Below, piece by piece: positions 6,144 through 11,613 of a DNA stretch of 11,678 nt. The notes beneath the pieces were generated by a model that ran no database searches, was not told the DNA's origin, and worked only from the letters and a program-made list of their open reading frames with translations. Both the position numbers and the translations under genes were made by a program. Source of the DNA: STF1-138 sp035356975 (GTDB taxonomy: Bacteria; Patescibacteriota; Patescibacteriia; UBA1558; S5-K13); contig DAORGW010000027.1 of assembly GCA_035356975.1 (NCBI GenBank), positions 1-11,678 on the forward strand, given 5' to 3'. Numbering within the stretch: position 1 is the stretch's first letter; each line of letters starts with the position of its first letter.

Positions 6144-6431
6144 ATGGAAAACAAACAAGTACAAATTAAGATAGCCGATAATTTTCCTGGTGGAAAATAT
6201 GCAAATGCCCTACAGGTTTTTAACAATAAGGACGAATTTGTAATGAATTTTATGAATATTATTGGTGTAAATGGTAGAGTTTGTGCAAAAGTAATTGTTA
6301 TCCCAGGGCATATGAAGAGAATGATAAATGCAATGCAAGATAATTTAAAAAAATACGAAGATAAATTTGGAGAAATAAAAGAATCAGAATCACCAGAGAA
6401 AACTATTGGATTTGAAGATAGAAAAAAATAA
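6144..6431 (+). CDS. DUF3467 family protein
   Basis: This 95-residue protein matches the pattern I know for DUF3467. It has an N-terminal strand (QVQIKIADNFPGGKYANAL, 5-23), then DEFVMNFMNIIG (30-41), then a basic strand and helix, RVCAKVIVIPGHMKRMINAM (45-64). It ends in the typical QDNLKKYEDKFGEI (65-78). The last 15 residues are a charged tail. DUF3467 has no established function that I know of. It lies between dnaK and dnaJ, 55 bases after dnaK and 19 before dnaJ, on the same strand. It is therefore very probably co-expressed with the Hsp70 machine and may act with it; this is inference from position only. No strong SD is visible; the ATG is placed by the family's usual short N-terminus. 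Confidence 0.85.
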   Translation: MENKQVQIKIADNFPGGKYANALQVFNNKDEFVMNFMNIIGVNGRVCAKVIVIPGHMKRMINAMQDNLKKYEDKFGEIKESESPEKTIGFEDRKK

Positions 6432-6450
6432 ATTTAATTTCTAAAATAAG

Positions 6451-7554
6451 ATGTCAAAGGATTATTACAAGATTTTAGGTGTAGAAAAAAACGCAACAGA
6501 ATCTGATATTAAAAAAGCTTTTTCTAAATTAGCTCATAAATATCATCCTGATAAAGCCGGTGGCGATGAAGCAAAATTTAAGGAAATAAATGAAGCTTAT
6601 CAGGTTTTAAAAGATAAAGAAAAAAGACAAAAATACGATCAATTTGGTAGTGATTTTAGCTCGGGTTTTTCTGGTGGAGGAAATCCGTTTGGTGGTGGAT
6701 TTAACTGGCAAGACTTTAGCGGTGGACAGGGATTTAATGGATTTAGTAACGGAGGAGTTGAGTTTGATTTTGGAGATATTGGGGATATTTTCGGTGATTT
6801 TTTTGGTGGTTCAAGGCGTTCTTCTAGAAGAAATTCTAGAGGAAGAGATATTCAAACAGAAATTCAAATTAGTTTTGAAGAATCAGTTTTTGGAATAGAA
6901 AAACATTTGAGACTAAATAAAAAAATTATTTGTGATAAATGCGACGGAAAGGGTGGAACAAATCAGGAAAAATGTAAAAAATGTAATGGTTCAGGCAAGG
7001 TAACAGTTCAACAACAAACTTTTTTTGGCAATTTTGCAAGTGTTACAATGTGTCCTGATTGTGATGGATCCGGTAGTATTTTCAAAGAAACATGTTCAAA
7101 ATGCCATGGCTCTGGAAGTGTAAATGGAAGCGAGGAAATAAAGGTAAAAATTCCTGGAGGTATAGCTGATGGGCAAACAATTAGATTGTCTGGGAAGGGT
7201 GAATCAGGCTCAAAAGGATCTCAAAGCGGGGATTTGTATATAATTGTAAGAGTTTCTAAAAGTTCTAAATTTGAAAGAGTGGGGGATGATATACATTCAA
7301 TTGTGAAGTTAAAATATTCTCAACTTATAAAAGGAGATAAAATTTTAGTTGACACAATTGATGGAGAGGTGAAACTAAAGATCCCAGAATTTACTCCGAG
7401 CGGAAAAGTTTTTATATTGCACGATAAGGGTGTTACAAAATTAAATTCACGTGGAAGGGGAGATCATCATGTAAAAGTGATACTTGATGTTCCTAAATAT
7501 TTAGATAGAGAGCAAAAAAAACTCATTGAGGAACTAGAGAAACGTGGATTGTAG
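6451..7554 (+). CDS. dnaJ: Chaperone protein DnaJ (Hsp40, type I)
   Basis: DnaJ delivers substrates to DnaK and stimulates its ATPase. The 367-residue protein has every type I part in order. The J domain (about 4-66) has the HPD motif (32-34) in YHPDKAGG. A Gly/Phe-rich linker follows (about 67-120), containing GDIGDIFGDFFGG. Four zinc-binding CxxCxGxG repeats follow: CDKCDGKG (161-168), CKKCNGSG (175-182), CPDCDGSG (201-208) and CSKCHGSG (215-222), with QQTFFGNFASVTM before the third. The C-terminal substrate-binding domains close the protein. A short serine/arginine-rich patch (121-132) sits between the G/F and zinc regions. It is the last gene of the chaperone cluster, followed by a head-to-head repeat pair. 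No clear SD is seen before the ATG, which directly precedes the J domain. Confidence 0.97.
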   Translation: MSKDYYKILGVEKNATESDIKKAFSKLAHKYHPDKAGGDEAKFKEINEAYQVLKDKEKRQKYDQFGSDFSSGFSGGGNPFGGGFNWQDFSGGQGFNGFSNGGVEFDFGDIGDIFGDFFGGSRRSSRRNSRGRDIQTEIQISFEESVFGIEKHLRLNKKIICDKCDGKGGTNQEKCKKCNGSGKVTVQQQTFFGNFASVTMCPDCDGSGSIFKETCSKCHGSGSVNGSEEIKVKIPGGIADGQTIRLSGKGESGSKGSQSGDLYIIVRVSKSSKFERVGDDIHSIVKLKYSQLIKGDKILVDTIDGEVKLKIPEFTPSGKVFILHDKGVTKLNSRGRGDHHVKVILDVPKYLDREQKKLIEELEKRGL

Positions 7555-7594
7555 TTAGTAAGTTTTTAATTTTTGTTTTGCAAATTCTCTTTTT

Positions 7595-7620
7595 GTCATC
7601 CTGAACTTGATTCAGGATCT
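7595..7620 (+). repeat. Palindromic repeat, family A copy 5 (after dnaJ)
   Basis: ATCCTGA (7598-7604), loop ACTTGAT, TCAGGAT (7612-7618): a perfect 7-bp stem with the family's GTC leader and CT trailer. The loop is the same as in copy 2. The outer arms are not complementary here. It is the + oriented half of a head-to-head pair with copy 6. Confidence 0.82.
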
Positions 7621-7624
7621 TTAT

Positions 7625-7651
7625 AGATTCTGAGTCGAGCTCAGAATGACA
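7625..7651 (-). repeat. Palindromic repeat, family A copy 6 (inverted partner)
   Basis: Read on the - strand this is TGTC-ATTCTGA-GCTCGAC-TCAGAAT-CT, the same family in the opposite orientation. On the + strand ATTCTGA is 7627-7633 and TCAGAAT is 7641-7647. It lies 4 bases from copy 5. The two can fold as two stems or one long stem (GTCAT 7595-7599 with ATGAC 7646-7650), like a REPIN doublet. It may also help end the dnaJ transcript. Confidence 0.78.
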
Positions 7652-7712
7652 TTTTGTCGTTATTTATTATTTATTAAAAGACAAAAATTAAAAAACAATA
7701 TATTTTTAAAAT

Positions 7713-7741
7713 TTGAATTTTTAAATTGAACATTGTATAAT
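7713..7741 (+). promoter_or_regulatory. Vegetative-type promoter of the second gene group, with a near-leaderless start
   Basis: TTGAAT (7713-7718), a 17-base spacer, then TATAAT (7736-7741). The expected start site, about 7 bases past the -10, falls at 7748, and the ATG of the next gene begins at 7749. The message would have almost no 5' leader. Confidence 0.75.
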
Positions 7742-7748
7742 TATATTT

Positions 7749-8069
7749 ATGAACCAAGAAAAATGGAAAGATGTCAAGGCAAAAATCCTTGATAGTTTTG
7801 ATGTTATAAATCAGTATACAAATACTGATGATGATAATCATGGAAAAGTAGAAATAATCGAGTTTAAAAGCCCCACGGGAGAAATGAAAGTAGAATTTCA
7901 TGAAAGGGATTTGGTGCTTGATAAACACACAAATTATTCAAACAGAATCGGATCGGGAGTGTCAGTTGATTATGTTTATTCTGATACAGAAAAAACATAT
8001 TCTTTGAGGGCTTACAAAAAAGTAAATGATGATTGGGAGCAAATAGAGGCTCCTTCATTTGTTTCGTAA
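7749..8069 (+). CDS. Conserved-looking hypothetical protein, 106 aa
   Basis: A soluble, acidic protein with no signal peptide or membrane segment. The N-terminal part (about 4-25) is probably helical: KWKDVKAKILDSFDVINQY. The remainder alternates strand-like segments such as KVEIIEFKSPTGEMKVEFHE (33-52), SVDYVYSDTEKTYSLRAYKK and a final DDWEQIEAPSF. That suggests a small beta-sheet fold. I do not recognise the family and assign no function. It is first in a + strand group leading to the membrane proteins, the HtrA-like gene and the sigma factor. The good promoter just before its ATG supports it being real. The ATG at 7749 is the only start consistent with that promoter. Confidence 0.7.
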   Translation: MNQEKWKDVKAKILDSFDVINQYTNTDDDNHGKVEIIEFKSPTGEMKVEFHERDLVLDKHTNYSNRIGSGVSVDYVYSDTEKTYSLRAYKKVNDDWEQIEAPSFVS

Positions 8070-8121
8070 ATATAAAAATTAAAATAATTCCATTCAAGTG
8101 TTACTTGATGGCAAAACAAAA

Positions 8122-8550
8122 ATGAAAAAAAACATCTTTTTAATTTTAAAAATTTTAATGGTGTGTATTGTTTTAATCTTGATAGTGGTATCAACAGTAA
8201 TTTATTTTGAAAAACAAAATAGAGTCATACAACCAAAAAATCAAAAACAAGATAATGGTGTTGTGAAGCAAGTTTCTCAGGAAGAATTGAGGGCGAATTA
8301 TAAATCAGGAGTATTGCTCGCTATTAATAATTTTAATAATAATTACGAAGAAACAAGAAATAAATTATCTAATCTTATTGTTCCAAATGATTCCGAGTTT
8401 ATGAATTTGCACATTAATTTAATAACAGCATTTGATTCTATAATTTATAGAAATGATAAGCAAACAGCAAAACAGAGATTGGAAGAAATTTCCTCAAAGA
8501 ATGATTGGTTAACAAATCCATTATCAAAAATTATACAATCAATACAGTAA
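8122..8550 (+). CDS. Small single-pass membrane protein of unknown function
   Basis: I place the start at the ATG at 8122 rather than the GTG at 8098. It gives MKKNIFLILK, a positively charged N-terminus straight into a membrane segment (about 4-27), whereas the GTG adds eight residues with no feature. The product is 142 residues. After the anchor come a polar linker (about 30-55, rich in Q, N and K) and a helical domain with SQEELRANYKSGVLLAINNF and the segment AKQRLEEISSKNDWL. No cysteines or catalytic motifs are seen outside the membrane segment. Family unknown. It lies between the 106-aa gene and a polytopic membrane gene that starts 6 bases after its stop, so the pair is probably co-translated or co-transcribed. 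The domain most likely faces the outside. Confidence 0.72.
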   Translation: MKKNIFLILKILMVCIVLILIVVSTVIYFEKQNRVIQPKNQKQDNGVVKQVSQEELRANYKSGVLLAINNFNNNYEETRNKLSNLIVPNDSEFMNLHINLITAFDSIIYRNDKQTAKQRLEEISSKNDWLTNPLSKIIQSIQ

Positions 8551-8556
8551 CAAAAT

Positions 8557-9312
8557 ATGATATTTTATAAAAGAATATTAGGATTTATTTTAGCTCTTAT
8601 TTTTGGACTTATATTTGAGTTTGTTTATTATAATCCAAGATTTTTTTTATTTGGGTTTTTATTGTCAATACTCTTAATATTTTTTTATTTTTGGAGAATA
8701 AAAAATAGATTTATTAAAAATACTGAAATTTTTTCTTATTTATTTATAACTCTTACTTTTTTATTTTGTTTGTGGGCGTTTTTTGTAGTAGCCGATAATC
8801 TTATTATAAGAACTATTGTTTTGGTTTTTTGTGTTTATTTCTTTATGGTTTTATTTGATTCTTTTTTTAAGAAAATTTATGAAAACAAGGAGATTTCTAA
8901 TGAAATTATTAAAAGTATGGATTTTATATGTTTTTTGTTTTTTAGTTTTTTTACGTTTTATGTTTTTACATTTATAAGAGCAAATTTGATAATCAGCTCT
9001 GTTTTTATATTACTAATATCATTTATCTGTTTAATAATAAAATTATATTGGGAAAAAATAGAGTGGAAAAAATATAAATTTTCTTTAATTATAGTAAGTA
9101 TAATTTTTACAGAAATTTATATTGGGATGTCGCTTTTACCTTTTAATATTTATTTTTTAACATTTATTACCTGGCTTTGGTATTATTTAGTTTCCGAATT
9201 TTTTATAGACGATATAAAGGGACAGGTATTGTTTAAAAATAAAATAAATTTATTTGTAATTTTTATATCAGTTTTAGTCGTTTCATTTATAACAGCAATA
9301 ATAAAATATTAA
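8557..9312 (+). CDS. Polytopic integral membrane protein of unknown function
   Basis: Very hydrophobic 251-residue protein rich in F, I and L. By eye there are about nine membrane segments, near 5-24, 28-47, 57-79, 84-103, 122-140, 144-163, 175-193, 197-214 and 231-249. The loops are short, with lysine-rich stretches (104-113, 164-174) that are probably cytoplasmic. No transporter, enzyme or sortase motif is recognised. The DNA is strongly T-rich, which partly reflects Phe/Ile/Leu codons. It is tightly linked to its neighbours, 6 bases after the upstream gene and 10 before the HtrA-like gene. A shared role in envelope sensing or assembly is a contextual guess. Confidence 0.75.
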   Translation: MIFYKRILGFILALIFGLIFEFVYYNPRFFLFGFLLSILLIFFYFWRIKNRFIKNTEIFSYLFITLTFLFCLWAFFVVADNLIIRTIVLVFCVYFFMVLFDSFFKKIYENKEISNEIIKSMDFICFLFFSFFTFYVFTFIRANLIISSVFILLISFICLIIKLYWEKIEWKKYKFSLIIVSIIFTEIYIGMSLLPFNIYFLTFITWLWYYLVSEFFIDDIKGQVLFKNKINLFVIFISVLVVSFITAIIKY

Positions 9313-9322
9313 TTAAAATAAT

Positions 9323-10390
9323 ATGCAAGAAAAATCAAAATTTTTTCTAAGTTTGGTTTTTACAATAATTATTGTTTTTGTGGCGGGTTCAGTAATTCTT
9401 TATATTATTGATAAAAACATACCTAAATATTTAGAAGAAAATACCTCTAAAAGAGTGGATTTTATAGAAACTCAAAAGAAAAGTGGCCAATCAATAACAG
9501 GATCAATATCAAAAAGTTTAAGTAATAAAATTTGGTTAATAGTTGATAAGAAAAACACAAAAACAAATAATTTATATGATTCTGTTTATTTTGCAGATGA
9601 TTTTATCGGAACAGCTATAGTTGTTACAAATGATGGTTGGTTTGTTTCTAGAAAAATTCAAAATACTTCAAATATTGCACTTGTAAACATAGAGAATAAA
9701 GTAATTGACATAGAAACAGTTGTAAATGACGATGTTTTAGGATTGTCTTATATAAAAATAAAACAAAATGGATTAAATCCAATGGGAATTATTGATTCAT
9801 CATCCGTTGAAGTGGGTCAAAATGTTTATGTTATAAGACCAAATTTATATAATTATCAAAATGAAATAATTCCAAATTCAATAAGAAATATTCACTCAAG
9901 GTTTATCAAAAATAAAACTGATTTAATTCATGATTCATCTGATATTGTTGTATATAGTATGTTGGCATCTCATACAGAACAGGGTCTTCCAGTTGTAAAT
10001 GAAAATGCAGAAATGGTGGGAATTACATATTCTTTTAATGAAAATACATATTTATTGCCAAGTAATTATATACGTTATTCATTGACAAGATTGTTCAATA
10101 ATGATAAAAATATAGATTATTCTAGTTTAGGTATAAGTTATATAGATTTAAATGAAGTAGTTACAGAATTAGATGTTTTAAAAAGAGGTGCTTATGTATA
10201 TGAGAGCACAAATCCATTAATTCGTAAGGCAGATATAATTCAAAAGGTTAATGAAGATGATTTAAACGAAATAAGGTCTCTAAATAGGGTGCTGCTAGAT
10301 TATACCTCAGGAACAGAAGTAAAATTAATAATTTTAAGAGATGGAAAACAAGAGGAGATAAAAGTTAAACTACAAACACTAAAAAAATAA
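9323..10390 (+). CDS. HtrA/trypsin-like protein with PDZ domain, catalytic triad apparently lost
   Basis: The 355-residue protein has an N-terminal membrane anchor (about 7-29). A trypsin-like fold spans about 65-262 and a PDZ domain about 266-350 (GISYIDLN, then KADIIQKVNEDDLNEIRSL and EVKLIILRDGKQEEIKVKL). The order matches HtrA/DegS proteases. At the positions of the triad, however, GTAIVVTNDGWFVSRKIQN (106-124 region) lacks the expected TNAHV histidine. NDDVLGLSYIKI (135-146) has glycine where DxAxLK has aspartate, and HTEQGLP (217-223) stands where GNSGGP carries the serine. I therefore infer an inactive pseudo-protease that may bind peptides through the PDZ. It lies directly before an ECF sigma gene, recalling the DegS-anti-sigma arrangement, though without visible proteolytic activity. 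The alignment is by eye, so the triad loss is likely but not proven. Confidence 0.8.
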   Translation: MQEKSKFFLSLVFTIIIVFVAGSVILYIIDKNIPKYLEENTSKRVDFIETQKKSGQSITGSISKSLSNKIWLIVDKKNTKTNNLYDSVYFADDFIGTAIVVTNDGWFVSRKIQNTSNIALVNIENKVIDIETVVNDDVLGLSYIKIKQNGLNPMGIIDSSSVEVGQNVYVIRPNLYNYQNEIIPNSIRNIHSRFIKNKTDLIHDSSDIVVYSMLASHTEQGLPVVNENAEMVGITYSFNENTYLLPSNYIRYSLTRLFNNDKNIDYSSLGISYIDLNEVVTELDVLKRGAYVYESTNPLIRKADIIQKVNEDDLNEIRSLNRVLLDYTSGTEVKLIILRDGKQEEIKVKLQTLKK

Positions 10391-10426
10391 GCTGACAGCT
10401 AATTGCTGAATGCTAGTAGCTAGTAA
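10391..10426 (+). repeat. AGCT-rich low-complexity linker
   Basis: The 36 bases between the HtrA-like gene and the sigma gene are made of near-repeats of GCTGA, AGCTAA, GCTAGT and AGCTAGT. Several AGCT palindromes are present but no single convincing stem. It may be the remnant of a small repeat. No SD precedes the sigma-factor ATG. Confidence 0.4.
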
Positions 10427-10969
10427 ATGACAAATAAAAAACACGAACAAATAGCGCTGTTAAGAATTAGAGCTGGCCATTACGAGGCCTTCTCTGATCT
10501 TTATGATATATATTCAAAACAGATTTATAGATATGTTTATTTTAAAGTTCCTACAAAAGAAAGAGCAGAGGATATAACAAGCGACGTATTTTTAAAATGC
10601 TGGGAATATATAAATAAACACAACACAATTAAAAATTTTCAAGCCTTTATATATCAGATTGCAAGAAATGCGATTGCGGATTTTTATAAAAAGACAAAGG
10701 ATTTAACAATGCCAGAAAATGCCGAATCAATAATTGGAGAGGATTTTTTATCTCACTCAGTTGAAAATATTTCTGATTGGCAGTTATTAGATAAAAAATT
10801 AAGAGAATTAGGAAAAATAAACGGTAAATGGCAAGAAGTTGTGGTATTAAAACATATTGAAGGATATTCTATAAAAGAAATTTCTAAAATAATAGGAGAA
10901 TCAAGTGCAAATACAAGGGTTCTTATTCATCGTGCTATGGAAAAACTAAAAGAGTTAATGGGCGAATAA
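10427..10969 (+). CDS. ECF-type (sigma-70 family) RNA polymerase sigma factor
   Basis: The 180-residue protein has the two-domain ECF plan. Sigma region 2 (about 20-92) includes AFSDLYDIYSKQIYRYVY, the core-binding AEDITSDVFLKCWEYI (47-62) and the -10-contacting FQAFIYQIARNAIADFYKK (71-89). A linker of about 35 residues follows. Region 4 (about 125-176) is a helix-turn-helix: WQEVVVLKHIEGYSIKEISK (135-154), then IIGESSANTRVLIHRAMEKL. It should direct RNA polymerase to a distinct promoter set, perhaps including TGTAAC-N16-CGTC at 11566-11591. It is the last + strand gene of its group, after the HtrA-like protein, so it may respond to envelope stress. A strong palindrome begins within its stop codon. 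Confidence 0.92.
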   Translation: MTNKKHEQIALLRIRAGHYEAFSDLYDIYSKQIYRYVYFKVPTKERAEDITSDVFLKCWEYINKHNTIKNFQAFIYQIARNAIADFYKKTKDLTMPENAESIIGEDFLSHSVENISDWQLLDKKLRELGKINGKWQEVVVLKHIEGYSIKEISKIIGESSANTRVLIHRAMEKLKELMGE

Positions 10970-11005
10970 TAGACCTCGCAGGTTCTTGAACCTTCGAGGT
11001 CTATT
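10968..11005 (+). repeat. Family B palindrome at the sigma-gene stop; possible terminator
   Basis: AATAGACCTCG (10968-10978) pairs with CGAGGTCTATT (10995-11005). After one C-T mismatch, AGGTTC (10980-10985) pairs with GAACCT (10988-10993) around a 2-base apex. The stem is therefore nearly 18 bp. A short T-rich run follows (TTTTGATTT), so it could end the sigma transcript. It forms the left border of the opposite-strand cassette. Confidence 0.8.
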
Positions 11006-11013
11006 TTGATTTA

Positions 11014-11046
11014 AAGAAAAAACCGGCTCCCTTTCGAGTTCCGGTT
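11014..11046 (-). terminator. Intrinsic terminator of the - strand gene
   Basis: On the - strand AACCGG and CCGGTT (+ strand 11041-11046 and 11021-11026) form a stem extended by CTC/GAG across a small AA bulge. A T-run follows directly (the A-run at 11015-11022 on +). It lies 25 bases past the stop at 11071 and is the clearest intrinsic terminator in the window. Confidence 0.82.
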
Positions 11047-11059
11047 AATTTATTTTTGC

Positions 11060-11082
11060 CTCAGAATTTTTTAGATTCTGAG
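11060..11082 (-). repeat. Hairpin over the 3' end of the - strand gene
   Basis: CTCAGAAT (11060-11067) and ATTCTGAG (11075-11082) are perfect 8-bp inverted repeats with a 7-base loop containing the stop codon complement (11071-11073). The arms recall the ATTCTGA/TCAGAAT stem of the family A repeats, but the TC/CT flanks are missing, so membership is uncertain. No T-run follows on the - strand. Confidence 0.5.
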
Positions 11083-11460
11083 TGGTTTTTTAATTCTTGA
11101 GATTCTGACATCTGATCCAAATCCGTCAGTTTCATATTCTATCATATCCATATCTGTTTGTAGGGTTGATGCTTGGAGTCGTATTTTCGTGACCCGAGCG
11201 TCCGTTGGGATTTCAACCCGATATTCTGTTCCTCGATAATTGAAGTTTATGACAGCAGCGCCTGTTTGAATGTCACGATCTTCACCAATACTGACAGCAA
11301 ACACACCATCTTCGAAGTGATATTTGCCAATCACTAATTGTTGATCTATGTGAACATCTACCAGGTTGGGCTTTAGACTATGAATTACGACACATACGGA
11401 TCCTGTAAGTAGAATTATCATAATAATGCACCATGATATAATCCTTATTTTCTCTTTCAT
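11071..11460 (-). CDS. Membrane-anchored small protein, probable horizontally acquired cassette gene
   Basis: A 129-residue protein with a basic N-terminus (MKEKIR) and one membrane segment (about 8-27). Its C-terminal domain appears all-beta: VDVHIDQQLVIGKYHF (34-49), AAVINFNYRGTEYRVEIP (68-85) and TKIRLQAS (91-98). A cysteine at 23 does not form a proper lipobox, so a membrane anchor is more likely than a lipoprotein. The family is unknown. It is the only - strand gene in the window. GC is higher: about 43% over 11101-11280 by hand count, against 22% over 9361-9420. It has a strong SD (GGAGG, 5 bases before the ATG), a near-consensus promoter and its own terminator. These traits differ from every neighbour and suggest transfer from another source. 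It separates the ECF sigma gene from the gene at 11614. Confidence 0.78.
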   Translation of the reverse strand: MKEKIRIISWCIIMIILLTGSVCVVIHSLKPNLVDVHIDQQLVIGKYHFEDGVFAVSIGEDRDIQTGAAVINFNYRGTEYRVEIPTDARVTKIRLQASTLQTDMDMIEYETDGFGSDVRISRIKKPLRI

Positions 11461-11465
11461 TGATT

Positions 11466-11470
11466 CCTCC
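11466..11470 (-). promoter_or_regulatory. Strong Shine-Dalgarno of the - strand gene
   Basis: GGAGG on the - strand lies 5 bases before the ATG at 11460-11458. It is the best SD in the window. Most native genes here lack one, so this supports a foreign origin and fixes the start codon. Confidence 0.8.
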
Positions 11471-11497
11471 AGAATCTTATATTTTTTTCTTTATAAA

Positions 11498-11526
11498 ACT
11501 ATAGCACATCTTATAAATTATGTCAA
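11498..11526 (-). promoter_or_regulatory. Near-consensus promoter of the - strand gene
   Basis: On the - strand: TTGACA (11526-11521), a 17-base spacer, TATAGT (11503-11498), with TGC before the -10 (extended -10). The expected start near 11491 leaves a leader of about 30 bases with the strong SD. The -35 box abuts the palindrome at 11528-11562. Confidence 0.85.
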
Positions 11527-11527
11527 T

Positions 11528-11562
11528 ACCAACCTTCGAGGTTGACAACCTCGAAGGTTGGT
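11528..11562. repeat. Perfect 17-bp palindrome, right border of the - strand cassette (family B)
   Basis: ACCAACCTTCGAGGTTG (11528-11544) and CAACCTCGAAGGTTGGT (11546-11562) are exact inverted repeats around a single central A. The ACCTCGAAGGTT core is shared with 6100-6132 and 10968-11005. It sits between the -35 of the - strand promoter and the -35 of the ECF-like + strand promoter, and could act as operator, cruciform or insertion scar. Confidence 0.85.
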
Positions 11563-11565
11563 TTA

Positions 11566-11591
11566 TGTAACATTTTTGCATTTCAATCGTC
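11566..11591 (+). promoter_or_regulatory. Candidate ECF sigma promoter
   Basis: TGTAAC (11566-11571), exactly 16 bases, then CGTC (11588-11591), with a T-run just after the -35. This matches the shape of known ECF promoters such as those of Bacillus SigM and SigX. The ATG of the next gene starts 22 bases past CGTC. The ECF gene lies upstream at 10427-10969, so this may be its own target. The assignment is by motif only. Confidence 0.6.
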
Positions 11592-11613
11592 TTATATATT
11601 ATAAGCAAAAATC

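Noticed and set aside
6644..6898. 84-residue + strand frame inside dnaJ
   Set aside because: It overlaps the Gly/Phe-rich part of DnaJ in another frame. The low-complexity G/F codons produce the open frame.
8098..8121. GTG start adding eight residues to the small membrane protein
   Set aside because: The ATG at 8122 gives a standard charged N-terminus leading straight into the membrane segment. The added residues show no feature and the GTG has no SD.
226..10969. UGA read as glycine (Gracilibacteria-type code)
   Set aside because: DnaK, DnaJ, GrpE and Hsp20 are full length with ordinary glycine codons and no in-frame TGA.
11071..11460. Lipoprotein call for the - strand gene based on the early cysteine
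   Set aside because: The residues before C23 (GSV) do not fit a lipobox, which needs a small residue at -1. A simple membrane anchor fits better.
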